The notes beneath the pieces were generated by a model. The model did not search any database. It was given only the letters and a program-made list of their open reading frames with translations, and had not been told where the DNA came from. DNA of 64,000 nt from Micromonospora sp. HM5-17 (GTDB lineage: Bacteria; Actinomycetota; Actinomycetes; Mycobacteriales; Micromonosporaceae), in NCBI RefSeq assembly GCF_003762835.1, contig NZ_RJWA01000014.1:16750-80749 (forward strand), in the 5' to 3' direction. The position numbers were made by a program, and so were the translations under genes. Positions within the stretch are counted from its first letter, which is position 1, and each line of letters opens with the position of its first letter. Below, piece by piece: positions 47,772-55,805 of the stretch.

Positions 47772-48869
47772 ATGGTGTCGACCGACGTGGCGGTGACCGC
47801 CAGGGAGACCGGGCGCGACGGTCTGCTCCGCCTCGACGACGTGCACGTGGTGCACCGGGCCCGCTCCGGCGGGCTCTTCCGGCGGGACCGGGTGTACGCG
47901 CTCACCGGGGCCGACCTGACCATCACCGCCGGTGAGACCGTCGGGGTGGTCGGAGAGTCCGGGTGTGGCAAGTCCACCCTGGCCCGGGTCCTGGTCGGGC
48001 TGCAACGCCCGACCGCCGGTGTGGTGTCGTTCCGGGGCGAGAATCTCTGGGCGATGCCGGCCTCCCGGCGGCGCGGGCTGCTCGGGTCGCGCGTCGGCAT
48101 GGTCTTCCAGGACCCGTCGACCGCGTTGAACCGTCGGCTGCCCATTCGGCAGATCCTGCGTGATCCGCTCGACGTGCACCGGCGCGGCACCGCCGCCGCG
48201 CGCAACCAGCGGGTACGCGAGCTGTTGGCCCTGGTCGGCCTGCCGGCCAGCGTCGCCGACCTGCTGCCCAGCCAGGTCTCCGGTGGCCAGCGTCAGCGGG
48301 TGGCGATCGCCCGGGCGCTGGCGCTGGAGCCGGAGCTGCTCGTCGCCGACGAGCCGACCAGCGCGCTGGACGTCTCGGTCCGGGCCCAGATCCTCAACCT
48401 GCTGCTGGACCTGAAGGAACGGCTCAACCTGGCCCTGGTCTTCGTGTCGCACGACATCCAGACCGTCCGCCGGATGAGCGACCGCGTCGTGACCATGTAC
48501 CTGGGCCGGATCGTCGAGCAGATCCCGGCGGCCGCGGTACCGGGGCGGGCCCGGCACCCGTACACCCGGGCGCTCTTCTCCGCCACCCCCGGCCTGCTCT
48601 CGCCGATCGACCCGATCCCGCTGGTCGGGCCGGTGCCCTCGGCGACCCGGCCGCCGAGCGGCTGCCCGTTCCGCACCCGGTGCTGGCGGGCCGACGAGGT
48701 CTGCGCCCGGGAGCTGCCGCCGGCGGTCCCGGTTGACGCGCCCGCCGGTCCGGACCGCGACGGCGCGGATCCCGCCCCCACCGCCGCCCATCTGTTCCGT
48801 TGCCATCACCCGATCGGCGACGGGGTCACCAACCAGGAACTCATCAGTCAAGCCCAGGAGCGCTCATGA
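47772..48869 (+). CDS. ABC transporter ATPase (DppF-like; SiaI equivalent)
   Basis: 365 aa second ATPase of the importer. Walker A GESGCGKS, QVSGGQRQRVAIARAL, LLVADEPTSALD, H-loop FVSHDIQTV. C-terminal CPFRTRCWRADEVC is the four-Cys motif paired with the one in the fused subunit. It pairs with the fused subunit to form the nucleotide-binding dimer. ATG 47772 lies one base after the preceding stop, and its own stop overlaps the next gene (ATGA). Confidence 0.93.
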   Translation: MVSTDVAVTARETGRDGLLRLDDVHVVHRARSGGLFRRDRVYALTGADLTITAGETVGVVGESGCGKSTLARVLVGLQRPTAGVVSFRGENLWAMPASRRRGLLGSRVGMVFQDPSTALNRRLPIRQILRDPLDVHRRGTAAARNQRVRELLALVGLPASVADLLPSQVSGGQRQRVAIARALALEPELLVADEPTSALDVSVRAQILNLLLDLKERLNLALVFVSHDIQTVRRMSDRVVTMYLGRIVEQIPAAAVPGRARHPYTRALFSATPGLLSPIDPIPLVGPVPSATRPPSGCPFRTRCWRADEVCARELPPAVPVDAPAGPDRDGADPAPTAAHLFRCHHPIGDGVTNQELISQAQERS

Positions 48870-49795
48870 CCCTCGCCCCGCTGAGTGGCGTCATCCCACC
48901 GGTGTGCACTCCGCTGACCCCCGACTACGAGGTCGACACCGGTTCGCTGACCCGGCTCGTGGACCATCTGCTCGACGGCGGGGTGGACGCGCTGTTCGTG
49001 CTCGGCTCCACCTCCGAGGTGGCGTTCCTGCCGGACGGGCATCGGCGGGTCGTGTTGGAGACCGTGGTCGGGCACGTGGCCGGCCAGGTGCCGGTGCTCG
49101 CCGGGGTGATCGACATGACGACGCTGCGGGTCCTCGAGCACGCCCGGGTCGCGGCCGAGGTCGGCGTGGACGGGATCGTGGCGACGGCGCCGTTCTACGC
49201 CCGCACCCACCCGGTCGAGATCGCCGGGCACTTCCGGACGGTCGCGCAGCGGTCCGGTCTGCCGCTGTACGCGTACGACCTGCCGATCTCGGTGCACAGT
49301 AAGCTCGGCGCCGACCTGGTGCTCGAACTCGCCGCCGAGGGTGTCCTCACCGGACTGAAGGACTCCAGCGGCGACGAGGGCGGGCTGCGTAGCGTGATCC
49401 TCGGTCGGCGGGAGCGGCTGGCCGACCGTTCGTTCGCCGTGCTGACCGGCGGCGAGCTGACGGTGGACTCCGCGCTCTGGATGGGGGCCGACGGCGTCGT
49501 GCCGGGACTCGGCAACGTCGACCCGCACGGCTACACGCGGCTGTGTCGGGCGGCGGCGAACGGCGACTGGCCGACCGCCCGGGCCGAGCAGGAGCGTCTG
49601 GTCCGGCTCTTCGAGTTCGTCCGGGTGGGCGGCACCCGGATGGGCGGCAGCTCGTCCGCGTTGGGTGCCTTCAAGGCCGCCCTCCACCTGCGGGGGATCA
49701 TCGATCACCCGACCACGGCGGCACCGCAGACTCCGCTCAACGCCGAGGAGATCGCGCAGGTCGGCAAGTATCTGGCCGCCGCGGGCCTGCTCTGA
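48866..49795 (+). CDS. DapA/NanA-family aldolase, probable N-acetylneuraminate lyase
   Basis: 309 aa class I aldolase, TIM barrel. Carboxylate loop VLGSTSEVAF: Ser-Thr where dihydrodipicolinate synthase has Thr-Thr, as in NanA. Catalytic Tyr in LYAYDLPISV and Schiff-base Lys in GVLTGLKDSSGD. The start overlaps the importer ATPase stop (ATGA), so it is the last gene of the importer operon, which supports cleavage of imported sialic acid to N-acetylmannosamine and pyruvate. A different 2-keto acid aldolase activity is possible. No NanE or NanK gene lies in the window. Confidence 0.8.
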   Translation: MTLAPLSGVIPPVCTPLTPDYEVDTGSLTRLVDHLLDGGVDALFVLGSTSEVAFLPDGHRRVVLETVVGHVAGQVPVLAGVIDMTTLRVLEHARVAAEVGVDGIVATAPFYARTHPVEIAGHFRTVAQRSGLPLYAYDLPISVHSKLGADLVLELAAEGVLTGLKDSSGDEGGLRSVILGRRERLADRSFAVLTGGELTVDSALWMGADGVVPGLGNVDPHGYTRLCRAAANGDWPTARAEQERLVRLFEFVRVGGTRMGGSSSALGAFKAALHLRGIIDHPTTAAPQTPLNAEEIAQVGKYLAAAGLL

Positions 49796-49800
49796 GGGCG

Positions 49801-49835
49801 GCCGGGTCTGCGCCGCGGGCCGGCGCAGACCCGGC
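49801..49835. terminator. Bidirectional hairpin terminator
   Basis: A 14-bp perfect stem (49801-49814 with 49822-49835) and 7-nt loop sits between the ends of the importer operon and the leftward esterase gene. Confidence 0.85.
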
Positions 49836-49850
49836 GGCCGGTGGGCCCGC

Positions 49851-50822
49851 TCAGCCGAGGAGTCGGCGCAGCAGGTCGGCCTGGCGGGGGAACTGCCACC
49901 CCGCGCCGCCCTCGTGCCCGTTGTACGGCCACACCACGATGTCCTTGTCCGCGCCGGCGTAGTGGTTGTAGGCGGCGAAGACCGTCGACGGCGGGCAGAC
50001 CGCGTCCATCAGCGCGACGGAGAAGAGCGCCGGGGCGGTGGCCCGGCTGGCGAAGTTGACCCCGTCGAAGTAGCTCAGCGTCCGGAACACCGGATCGACG
50101 TCGCCCCGGTGCGTCTTCAGGTACGTCACCAGTTCCTGGTACGGCATGGCGTCGGTGATCTCGGTGGCCCGCCGGTAGTGGCAGAGGAACGGTACGTCGG
50201 GCAGCACGGCGGCGAGCCCGTCCACCAAACCGGCGACCGCGAGGGTGATACCGCCGCCCTGGCTGACACCGGTCACCACCACCCGGTCCGGGTCCACCCG
50301 GGGGTGTGCCCGCGCAGTGTCGACGGCCCGGACCGCGTCGGTGAAGACCCGCCGGTAGTAGTAGGTTTCCGGATCGGTGATCCCCCGGGTCATGAAGCCC
50401 GGGGTCTGCGGCCCGCCGACCGGGTCCGGATCCGGGGTGTCGCCCACCAGGTAGCCGTTGCTGCCCTGCCCCCGGGTGTCCATCACCAGGTGGGCGTAGC
50501 CGGCGGCGCTCCAGGTCAGCCACTCGTGCGGCAGGCCGCGGCCGCCGCCGTACCCGATGTAGTTCACCACGCAGGGGAGCCGGCCGTCCCGGTGCGCCGG
50601 GAGGAGGAACCAGCCGCGGATCGGCTGGCCGGCGTACCCGGAGAAGGTGACGTCGTAGACCTCCACGGTGGAGAGTCCGGCGTCGTACGGCACGAAGTGT
50701 GCCGGGGTGGCGGCCTCCCGCGCCTGCCGCAGCGTGGTGGCCCAGAAGTCGTCGAAGTCGGCGGGTTCGTTTCGATCCGGACGGTATTCCCGCAACCGCT
50801 CCAGTGGCCAGTCGACAAGCAT
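49851..50822 (-). CDS. CE7 acetyl esterase (acetylxylan esterase / cephalosporin-C deacetylase family)
   Basis: 323 aa alpha/beta hydrolase. PCVVNYIGYGGGRG oxyanion region, nucleophile elbow GVSQGGG, later Asp in ALMDAVCPPST and His in YNGHEGG complete the triad. CE7 enzymes remove acetyl groups from small acetylated sugars and oligosaccharides in the cytoplasm; here an O-acetylated sialic acid or galactoside is a reasonable substrate given the context. ATG at 50822 follows GGGAAGGG; the ATG at 50852 is less well placed. Next gene upstream is regulator 2, same strand, 450 bp away. Confidence 0.9.
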   Translation of the reverse strand: MLVDWPLERLREYRPDRNEPADFDDFWATTLRQAREAATPAHFVPYDAGLSTVEVYDVTFSGYAGQPIRGWFLLPAHRDGRLPCVVNYIGYGGGRGLPHEWLTWSAAGYAHLVMDTRGQGSNGYLVGDTPDPDPVGGPQTPGFMTRGITDPETYYYRRVFTDAVRAVDTARAHPRVDPDRVVVTGVSQGGGITLAVAGLVDGLAAVLPDVPFLCHYRRATEITDAMPYQELVTYLKTHRGDVDPVFRTLSYFDGVNFASRATAPALFSVALMDAVCPPSTVFAAYNHYAGADKDIVVWPYNGHEGGAGWQFPRQADLLRRLLG

Positions 50823-51274
50823 GCCCGTTCCCTTCCCTGTGGCATCCGGCATGGTCGCCCGACCGGCCTCCGGCGCCGCGCCGGTGCCGCCGTCCGGGCG
50901 CCGCCGTCCCTGCTGCCCTTGACTCTCGCTCTCGACCTCGTCGTCGATGTCGCCGCCCGCGGTCGCTCAGCCGAGGTCGCCGGACGCGTCGGCACCCGAC
51001 CCAACCTCCGGCGACGATCGCATGATCAAGCCACGGCGTCGACTGCTCAGCGTACGGCGTTCGGCGGCGGTCGGCGTCCACGCTTCTCGTCGATGGGCAG
51101 CCCACGGACGGGCGGCGGATGTCCAGACCGATCGCGGGGGCGTGCCGGTCCGGGCCGGGGTCCGAGCCGGCCTGTCGCCTCGAAACCGAGAACGTGGAGC
51201 GCGGGCTCTCCGACACCGTCCGTACCAGCGCGGGCGGCGGCGGACATCCTATGTCGGACGTAGGAGGTATGGCG
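50823..51274. other. Intergenic region, esterase to regulator 2
   Basis: 452 bp without a recognisable gene on either strand; short frames are Arg/Pro-rich. An operator copy at 51242-51256 lies at its far end, just after the regulator 2 stop, implying either a promoter there with a 400-nt leader or a roadblock to read-through. Confidence 0.5.
51242..51256. promoter_or_regulatory. Operator copy downstream of regulator 2
   Basis: GGACATCCTATGTCG fits GGACnTnnnAnGTCC except the last base, with a perfect GACAT/ATGTC inner palindrome. Confidence 0.6.
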
Positions 51275-51967
51275 TCAGTCTGCGGCCGGCGGGTCGGTCG
51301 CGGCGTCCGCGCGGGCGATCCGCGCCTTGACGTCGTGGAAGTGCAGCCGCATCGCCTCCTGCGCGCCCCGGCTGTCCCGGGCGCGCAGCGCCTCGACGAT
51401 CCGCCGGTGGTTGGCGACGATGTCCGCGGCCCGGCCCTCCGGGGGGTCCAGGGCCGCCCCGACCTCGTGGTAGACGTCCCAGAACAGGCCGATGAGCTGG
51501 AGCACCAGCTCGTTGCCGCAGGACTCGTAGAGCAGCGAGTGGAAGGCGCGGTCGGCCTCCCGGTCCCGCTCCATCGCGGTGACCAGGGCGTCCAGCGCGG
51601 CGAGCCGGGGTTCGCTGACCGTCTTCGCCACCTCGCCGATCAGCCCCACCTCCAGCAGCTCCCGGACCTCCACCAGGTCCTGCAGGGCCCGCACCCCCCG
51701 GTCGGCGCGGGAGCGGACCCGGAAGGTCAGGGACGGGCTGAGGACGTCGAGCGGCGCGTGTCCGACGAAGGTGCCGTAGCCGTGCCGGATCTCGACGATG
51801 CCGAGCGCCTGGAGGGCCCGGACCGCCTCCCGCACGCTGTTCCGGCTCGCCCCGAGCAGATCCATCAGCTGGGGCTCGGTCGGCATGGCGGCGCCGGGCG
51901 CGAGTCGACGCTCGTGGATCAGGTCGACGATCCGTTCCTGTAGCGTCGCCCCGGTACGTGTGCGCAT
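51275..51967 (-). CDS. GntR/FadR-type transcriptional regulator 2 (FCD domain)
   Basis: 230 aa. Winged helix: LQERIVDLIHERRLAPGAAM, PTEPQLMDLLGASRNSVREA, VRALQALGIVEIRHGYGTF; FCD domain with RAFHSLLYESCGN and NHRRIVEALRARD. ATG at 51967 has GGAGG upstream. It diverges from the beta-galactosidase gene, and an operator copy at 52000-52014 overlaps its leader, suggesting autoregulation. The recognition helix is almost the same as in regulator 1, so the two may bind the same operator. Confidence 0.92.
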   Translation of the reverse strand: MRTRTGATLQERIVDLIHERRLAPGAAMPTEPQLMDLLGASRNSVREAVRALQALGIVEIRHGYGTFVGHAPLDVLSPSLTFRVRSRADRGVRALQDLVEVRELLEVGLIGEVAKTVSEPRLAALDALVTAMERDREADRAFHSLLYESCGNELVLQLIGLFWDVYHEVGAALDPPEGRAADIVANHRRIVEALRARDSRGAQEAMRLHFHDVKARIARADAATDPPAAD

Positions 51968-51999
51968 CGGTCCTCCAGCTCCGATGGTCCGTCGGCCCA

Positions 52000-52014
52000 T
52001 AACATCCCATGTCA
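52000..52014. promoter_or_regulatory. Operator copy upstream of regulator 2
   Basis: TAACATCCCATGTCA keeps the inner AC-T-CCC-A-GTC positions of the operator. Placed about 33 bp ahead of the regulator 2 ATG and 107 bp from the beta-galactosidase operator, a spacing that would allow looping. Confidence 0.55.
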
Positions 52015-52064
52015 TCGCCGCCGTGGTGTCAGGCGGTCACCGAGAATTTACCGCGCGGCGTACC

Positions 52065-52094
52065 TTGACGCCGATCCGAGCCCCGCCATAGGGT
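52065..52094 (+). promoter_or_regulatory. Promoter of the GH42 beta-galactosidase gene
   Basis: TTGACG at 52065-52070, 18-bp spacer, TAGGGT at 52089-52094. Confidence 0.65.
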
Positions 52095-52106
52095 CCCGCA
52101 CACGGC

Positions 52107-52121
52107 GGACGTCCCATGTCC
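52107..52121. promoter_or_regulatory. Operator at the beta-galactosidase promoter
   Basis: GGACGTCCCATGTCC, a full match to GGACnTnnnAnGTCC, just downstream of the expected start point. The 18-bp string GGACGTCCCATGTCCTAA recurs in the same orientation ahead of the sialidase gene. Confidence 0.8.
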
Positions 52122-52186
52122 TAATGGTTCGACTTGCCCCTGTTGGTAACCACCGCCCGCGCAATCCCGGAAAGGACGGTCGGCGC

Positions 52187-54214
52187 ATGACCATGCCGAG
52201 AATCATGTTCGGTGGGGATTACAACCCGGAGCAATGGCCCGAAGAGGTCTGGGCCGAGGATATGAGGCTGATGACCGAGGCCGGCGTCTCCCTCGTCTCG
52301 GTCGGCATCTTCGCCTGGTCGCGGGTGGAGCCCCGCCCGGGGGAGTACGACTTCGACTGGTTCGACCGGGTCATGGACAACCTGGCCGAGGCGGGGATCG
52401 GCGCCAGCCTCGCCACCATGACCGCCTCCCCGCCGCCGTGGCTGTCCCGACGCCACCCCGAGGTGCTGCCGGAGCGCGCCGACGGCACCCGGCTCTGGCC
52501 CGGCGCCCGCCAGCACTACTGCCCGTCCAGCCCGATCTACCGTGAGTACGCCACGCGGCTGGTCGAGCAGGTCGCCACCCGGTACGCCAACCACCCCGCG
52601 CTGCGGCTGTGGCACGTCGGCAACGAGTACGGCTGCCACGTCCGGGCCTGCTACTGCGACGTGTCGGCGGCGGACTTCCGGCGCTGGCTCCAGGAGCGCT
52701 ACGGCGACATCGAGACGCTCAACGCCGCCTGGTCGACGACGTTCTGGTCGCAGCGCTACGCCGACTGGGACGAGATCATGCCGCCGCGTACCGCCCCGAC
52801 CTTCGGCAACCCGGCGCAGGAGCTGGACTTCGCCCGGTTCAGCGACGCCGCGATCCGCGCCTGCTACCTGGCCGAACGCGACATCCTGCGCCAGATCACC
52901 CCGCACGTGCCGGTCACCACGAACTTCATCGGCCTGGCGCACAAGCCGATCGACTCCTTCCGCTGGGCGGCCGAGCAGGACGTGGTCAGCCTGGACAGCT
53001 ATCCGGACCCGTTCGAGCCGTGGGCGCACGTGGCCGCGGCCTTCGGCTACGACCTGGTCCGGTCCGCCCGCTCCGGGCAGCCGTGGCTGTTGATGGAGCA
53101 GGCACCGAGCGCGGTCAACTGGCGGGAGCGCAACGCGCCGAAGCCGCCCGGGCTGATGCGGCTGTGGAGCTGGCAGGCGGTGGCCCAGGGCGCCGACGCG
53201 GTGCTCTTCTTCCAGTGGCGGCAGTCGGTCGGCGGCGCCGAGAAGTTCCACTCGGCGATGGTGCCGCACGGCGGCGCCCGGACCCGTACCCACCAGGAGA
53301 TCCGGGCCCTCGGCCGCGAGCTGGCCGGGGCGGCCGAGCTCGCCGGCACCCGGGTCCGCGCCGACGTCGCGGTGCTGCACGACTGGGAGAACTGGTGGGC
53401 GCTCGAGTCCGACGCCCATCCGGCGACGCTGGACCTGCTCGAGACCCACCTCGTCCACTACTGGCCGCTGTTCGACGCGGGCCTGACCTGCGACGTCGTG
53501 CCTCCGACGGCGGATCTCGCCGGCTACCGACTGGTGGTGGTGCCGAACCTCTACCTGATGTCCGCGGCCACCGCCGACGCGCTCCGCCGGTACGTCTCGG
53601 CCGGGGGACACCTGGTGGTGTCATTCTTCACCGGCATCGTCGACGAGCACGACCGCGTTCACCCGGGCGGGTACCCCGCGCCGCTGCGCGACGTCCTGGG
53701 GCTGCGGATCGACGAGTTCTGGCCGCTGCCGGAGGGCGCGACCGTGGAGCTCGATCACGCGGGACGGCGGTGGACCGGGACGGTGTGGTCGGAGTGGCTG
53801 GATGTGGAGGGCGCCGAGGTGGTCGCCACCTTCGCGGCCGGCCCGGCGACCCACCCGCTCGCCGCCGAGCTGGCGGGACGGCCGGCGGTGACCCGCCACC
53901 GGTACGGCGACGGCGTCGCCTGGTACCTGGCGACCCGGCCGGAACCGGCGCTGATGCGCGAGCTGCTGGACCGGGCCGCCGCCGAGGCCGGGGTGGCGCC
54001 GGTGCTGCCCGGCCTCCCCGACCACGTGCAGGCGGTGGTACGCCACGGCGCCGACCGGGCCTACCTGTTCCTGCTCAACCACGGGGCCGAGGCGGTGACC
54101 GTACCGGTGCCGACACCGGCGGTGAACCTGCTCGGCGACCGGGAGCGGCCCGTCACCGAGGTCACGCTCCCGCCCCGGGGTGTCGCGGTGCTCCGTACCG
54201 AGACGGCCGGCTGA
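52187..54214 (+). CDS. GH42 beta-galactosidase
   Basis: 675 aa retaining glycosidase, no signal peptide, so cytoplasmic. N-terminal GGDYNPEQWPEEVWAEDMRL and TASPPPWLSRRHPEVL; acid/base Glu147 in HVGNEYGCH and nucleophile Glu304 in WLLMEQAPSAVNW. A CxCYC-like cluster (GCHVRACYCD) could bind zinc as in known GH42. The trimerisation and C-terminal domains follow (LVHYWPLFDAGLTCDVVPP). It would release galactose from imported galactosides, perhaps after sialidase has uncapped them. ATG at 52187 follows GGAAAGGA. Confidence 0.94.
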   Translation: MTMPRIMFGGDYNPEQWPEEVWAEDMRLMTEAGVSLVSVGIFAWSRVEPRPGEYDFDWFDRVMDNLAEAGIGASLATMTASPPPWLSRRHPEVLPERADGTRLWPGARQHYCPSSPIYREYATRLVEQVATRYANHPALRLWHVGNEYGCHVRACYCDVSAADFRRWLQERYGDIETLNAAWSTTFWSQRYADWDEIMPPRTAPTFGNPAQELDFARFSDAAIRACYLAERDILRQITPHVPVTTNFIGLAHKPIDSFRWAAEQDVVSLDSYPDPFEPWAHVAAAFGYDLVRSARSGQPWLLMEQAPSAVNWRERNAPKPPGLMRLWSWQAVAQGADAVLFFQWRQSVGGAEKFHSAMVPHGGARTRTHQEIRALGRELAGAAELAGTRVRADVAVLHDWENWWALESDAHPATLDLLETHLVHYWPLFDAGLTCDVVPPTADLAGYRLVVVPNLYLMSAATADALRRYVSAGGHLVVSFFTGIVDEHDRVHPGGYPAPLRDVLGLRIDEFWPLPEGATVELDHAGRRWTGTVWSEWLDVEGAEVVATFAAGPATHPLAAELAGRPAVTRHRYGDGVAWYLATRPEPALMRELLDRAAAEAGVAPVLPGLPDHVQAVVRHGADRAYLFLLNHGAEAVTVPVPTPAVNLLGDRERPVTEVTLPPRGVAVLRTETAG

Positions 54215-54251
54215 CGGCTCGCCCCGGCGGGGGGCGGCCCGCCGGACGGGT

Positions 54252-54298
54252 ACGGGCGCGGGTCCGGCCGGCTAGTCCCGGCGCGGACCCGCGCCCGT
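54252..54298. terminator. Bidirectional hairpin terminator
   Basis: A 15-bp perfect stem (54252-54266 with 54284-54298) and 17-nt loop between the ends of the beta-galactosidase and sialidase genes. Confidence 0.85.
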
Positions 54299-54317
54299 CA
54301 CCTCGACCCGGGGCGCC

Positions 54318-55556
54318 TCACCTCAGGTCGCGGACCGGCACCCGCCGGAAGGTGATGGTCTCGTACGGGCCGAAGTTGCCGGTCTCGTAGAGGACCCCGA
54401 CCGTGTCGCGGTCGAGCTGGACGAGGTCGGAGTAGCCGGCCGGCAGGCCGGAGAGCGCCAGCGACGGCCGCCAGGTCGCGCCCTCGTCGGTGCTGACCCG
54501 CAGCGTCAGCGCGGCCCGGGCCGCCGGGTCGGCCGGCCCCGAGTAGAGCAGCGGCGCGTCGGGGGCGCCGCCGAGCTGGAGCACGCTGCCCTGGACGACC
54601 GGTCCGACGATGGTGGCCTGCGGGCGGAACGGCAGCTGCAGGTTCTGTCCGCCGTCGACGCTGTACGCGTCCGCCCGGTTGCCCGGCGCGCTGCCGTTGT
54701 GTTCCCGGGTGTTGAGGTAGAGCCGGCCGTCCGGGAGCTCGGTCAGCGTGGTCTCGTTGACGTTCACCACCCCGTCGGGGTTGTCGTCGACGTACCCGAT
54801 CCGCCAGGTCTGGCCGTCGTCGTCGCTGTAGAGGCTGTGCCCGCCGTAGTACCGCGCCTCGGTGCCGAGGTCGGGGGAGCCGGCGGGCGGGGCGATCGAG
54901 TGGTTGGCCGGTACCACCAGCCGGCCGCGGTGCGGTCCCCGGGTCAGCCGGACGGCGTGGCCGGGCCCGGTGGCGTACCAGCGCCAGTTCGCCGCCTTGG
55001 CCGAGTCGGTGATCTCGCGCGGCGCCGTCCAGGTCGCGCCCTCGTCGTCGCTGTACTGGACGAAGACCCGCCGGCTCTGCTCGGGCGGGACCTCGCCGCG
55101 CATGATGGCGCTCTCGGTGGCGGTCCCACCGTTGTACGTCGTCAGCAACACCACCCGGCCGGTCGCGGTGACCACCGGGGCCGGGTTGCCGGAGGTGTTC
55201 GCTCCACTGTCGTGCACCACCTGGAGCGGGCCCCAGGTGCAGCCGCCGTCGGTGGAGCGCTTCAGCACCGTGTCGATGTTGCCGGCGTCGCCGAGTCCGC
55301 TCTGCCGGCCCTCGGCGAAGGCGAGCAGGGTGCCGGACCGGGTGGCCACCACCGCCGGGATCCGGAAGCCGGTGTAGCCCTCGGTACCGGAGGTGAACGG
55401 GACGGAGCTGGTGCACCGGGCGGGGCGGCCGGTCGAGGCGGGTTCGGCGGCGACGGACGGGGCGTTCGCCGCGGCCAGGGTCGCCACCAGCGCGGCACCG
55501 CCGAGGGCGACCGCGGGGCGGAGCACGCGGGTCGGGGTTGTCTTCGGTGTGGACAT
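54318..55556 (-). CDS. Secreted exo-alpha-sialidase (GH33)
   Basis: 412 aa. Signal peptide 1-37 (cleavage near SVAA). Six-bladed sialidase propeller with the FRIP motif at 64-67 (Arg65 of the arginine triad), four Asp boxes at 101-108, 169-176, 244-251 and 355-362, Glu268 in NETTLTEL, Arg284 in NTREHNG, and Tyr375 in GYSDL as the likely nucleophile. No extra carbohydrate-binding domain, unlike the large form of the Micromonospora viridifaciens enzyme. It frees sialic acid outside the cell for the importer. ATG 55556 with AGAAGG upstream. Confidence 0.94.
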   Translation of the reverse strand: MSTPKTTPTRVLRPAVALGGAALVATLAAANAPSVAAEPASTGRPARCTSSVPFTSGTEGYTGFRIPAVVATRSGTLLAFAEGRQSGLGDAGNIDTVLKRSTDGGCTWGPLQVVHDSGANTSGNPAPVVTATGRVVLLTTYNGGTATESAIMRGEVPPEQSRRVFVQYSDDEGATWTAPREITDSAKAANWRWYATGPGHAVRLTRGPHRGRLVVPANHSIAPPAGSPDLGTEARYYGGHSLYSDDDGQTWRIGYVDDNPDGVVNVNETTLTELPDGRLYLNTREHNGSAPGNRADAYSVDGGQNLQLPFRPQATIVGPVVQGSVLQLGGAPDAPLLYSGPADPAARAALTLRVSTDEGATWRPSLALSGLPAGYSDLVQLDRDTVGVLYETGNFGPYETITFRRVPVRDLR

Positions 55557-55673
55557 GACACCTTCTCTCGGTGGGGGTTCGACGTCCCGCCGGGGTCGAC
55601 GCGGTGGGGGCCGGCGTCCCCGCTCGCCCGGCGGGGTGGGGTGGAGCGACGGCCGCCACCGGACGAGGAATTA

Positions 55674-55688
55674 GGACATGGGACGTCC
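55674..55688. promoter_or_regulatory. Operator at the sialidase promoter
   Basis: GGACATGGGACGTCC; on the sialidase strand this is identical to the beta-galactosidase operator. It lies about +10 to +24 from the expected start. Confidence 0.8.
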
Positions 55689-55704
55689 TCTGTTTTGCCT
55701 GGGC

Positions 55705-55733
55705 ACATTAACGACGGGTGATGAGCACGTCAA
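55705..55733 (-). promoter_or_regulatory. Sialidase promoter
   Basis: On the minus strand TTGACG (55733-55728), 17-bp spacer, TAATGT (55710-55705). Confidence 0.75.
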
Positions 55734-55805
55734 GGCGTGAAAGTGCTGCGATGGGCGCCCTTCCAGGGGCACTGTCGGTGGTGGAGCACGCGCCCGGTCC
55801 CGCCC

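Noticed and set aside
49665..51263. 532-codon plus-strand frame and 503-codon minus-strand frame over the esterase
   Set aside because: Both are out of frame with the CE7 gene, which has a full catalytic triad; no plausible product.
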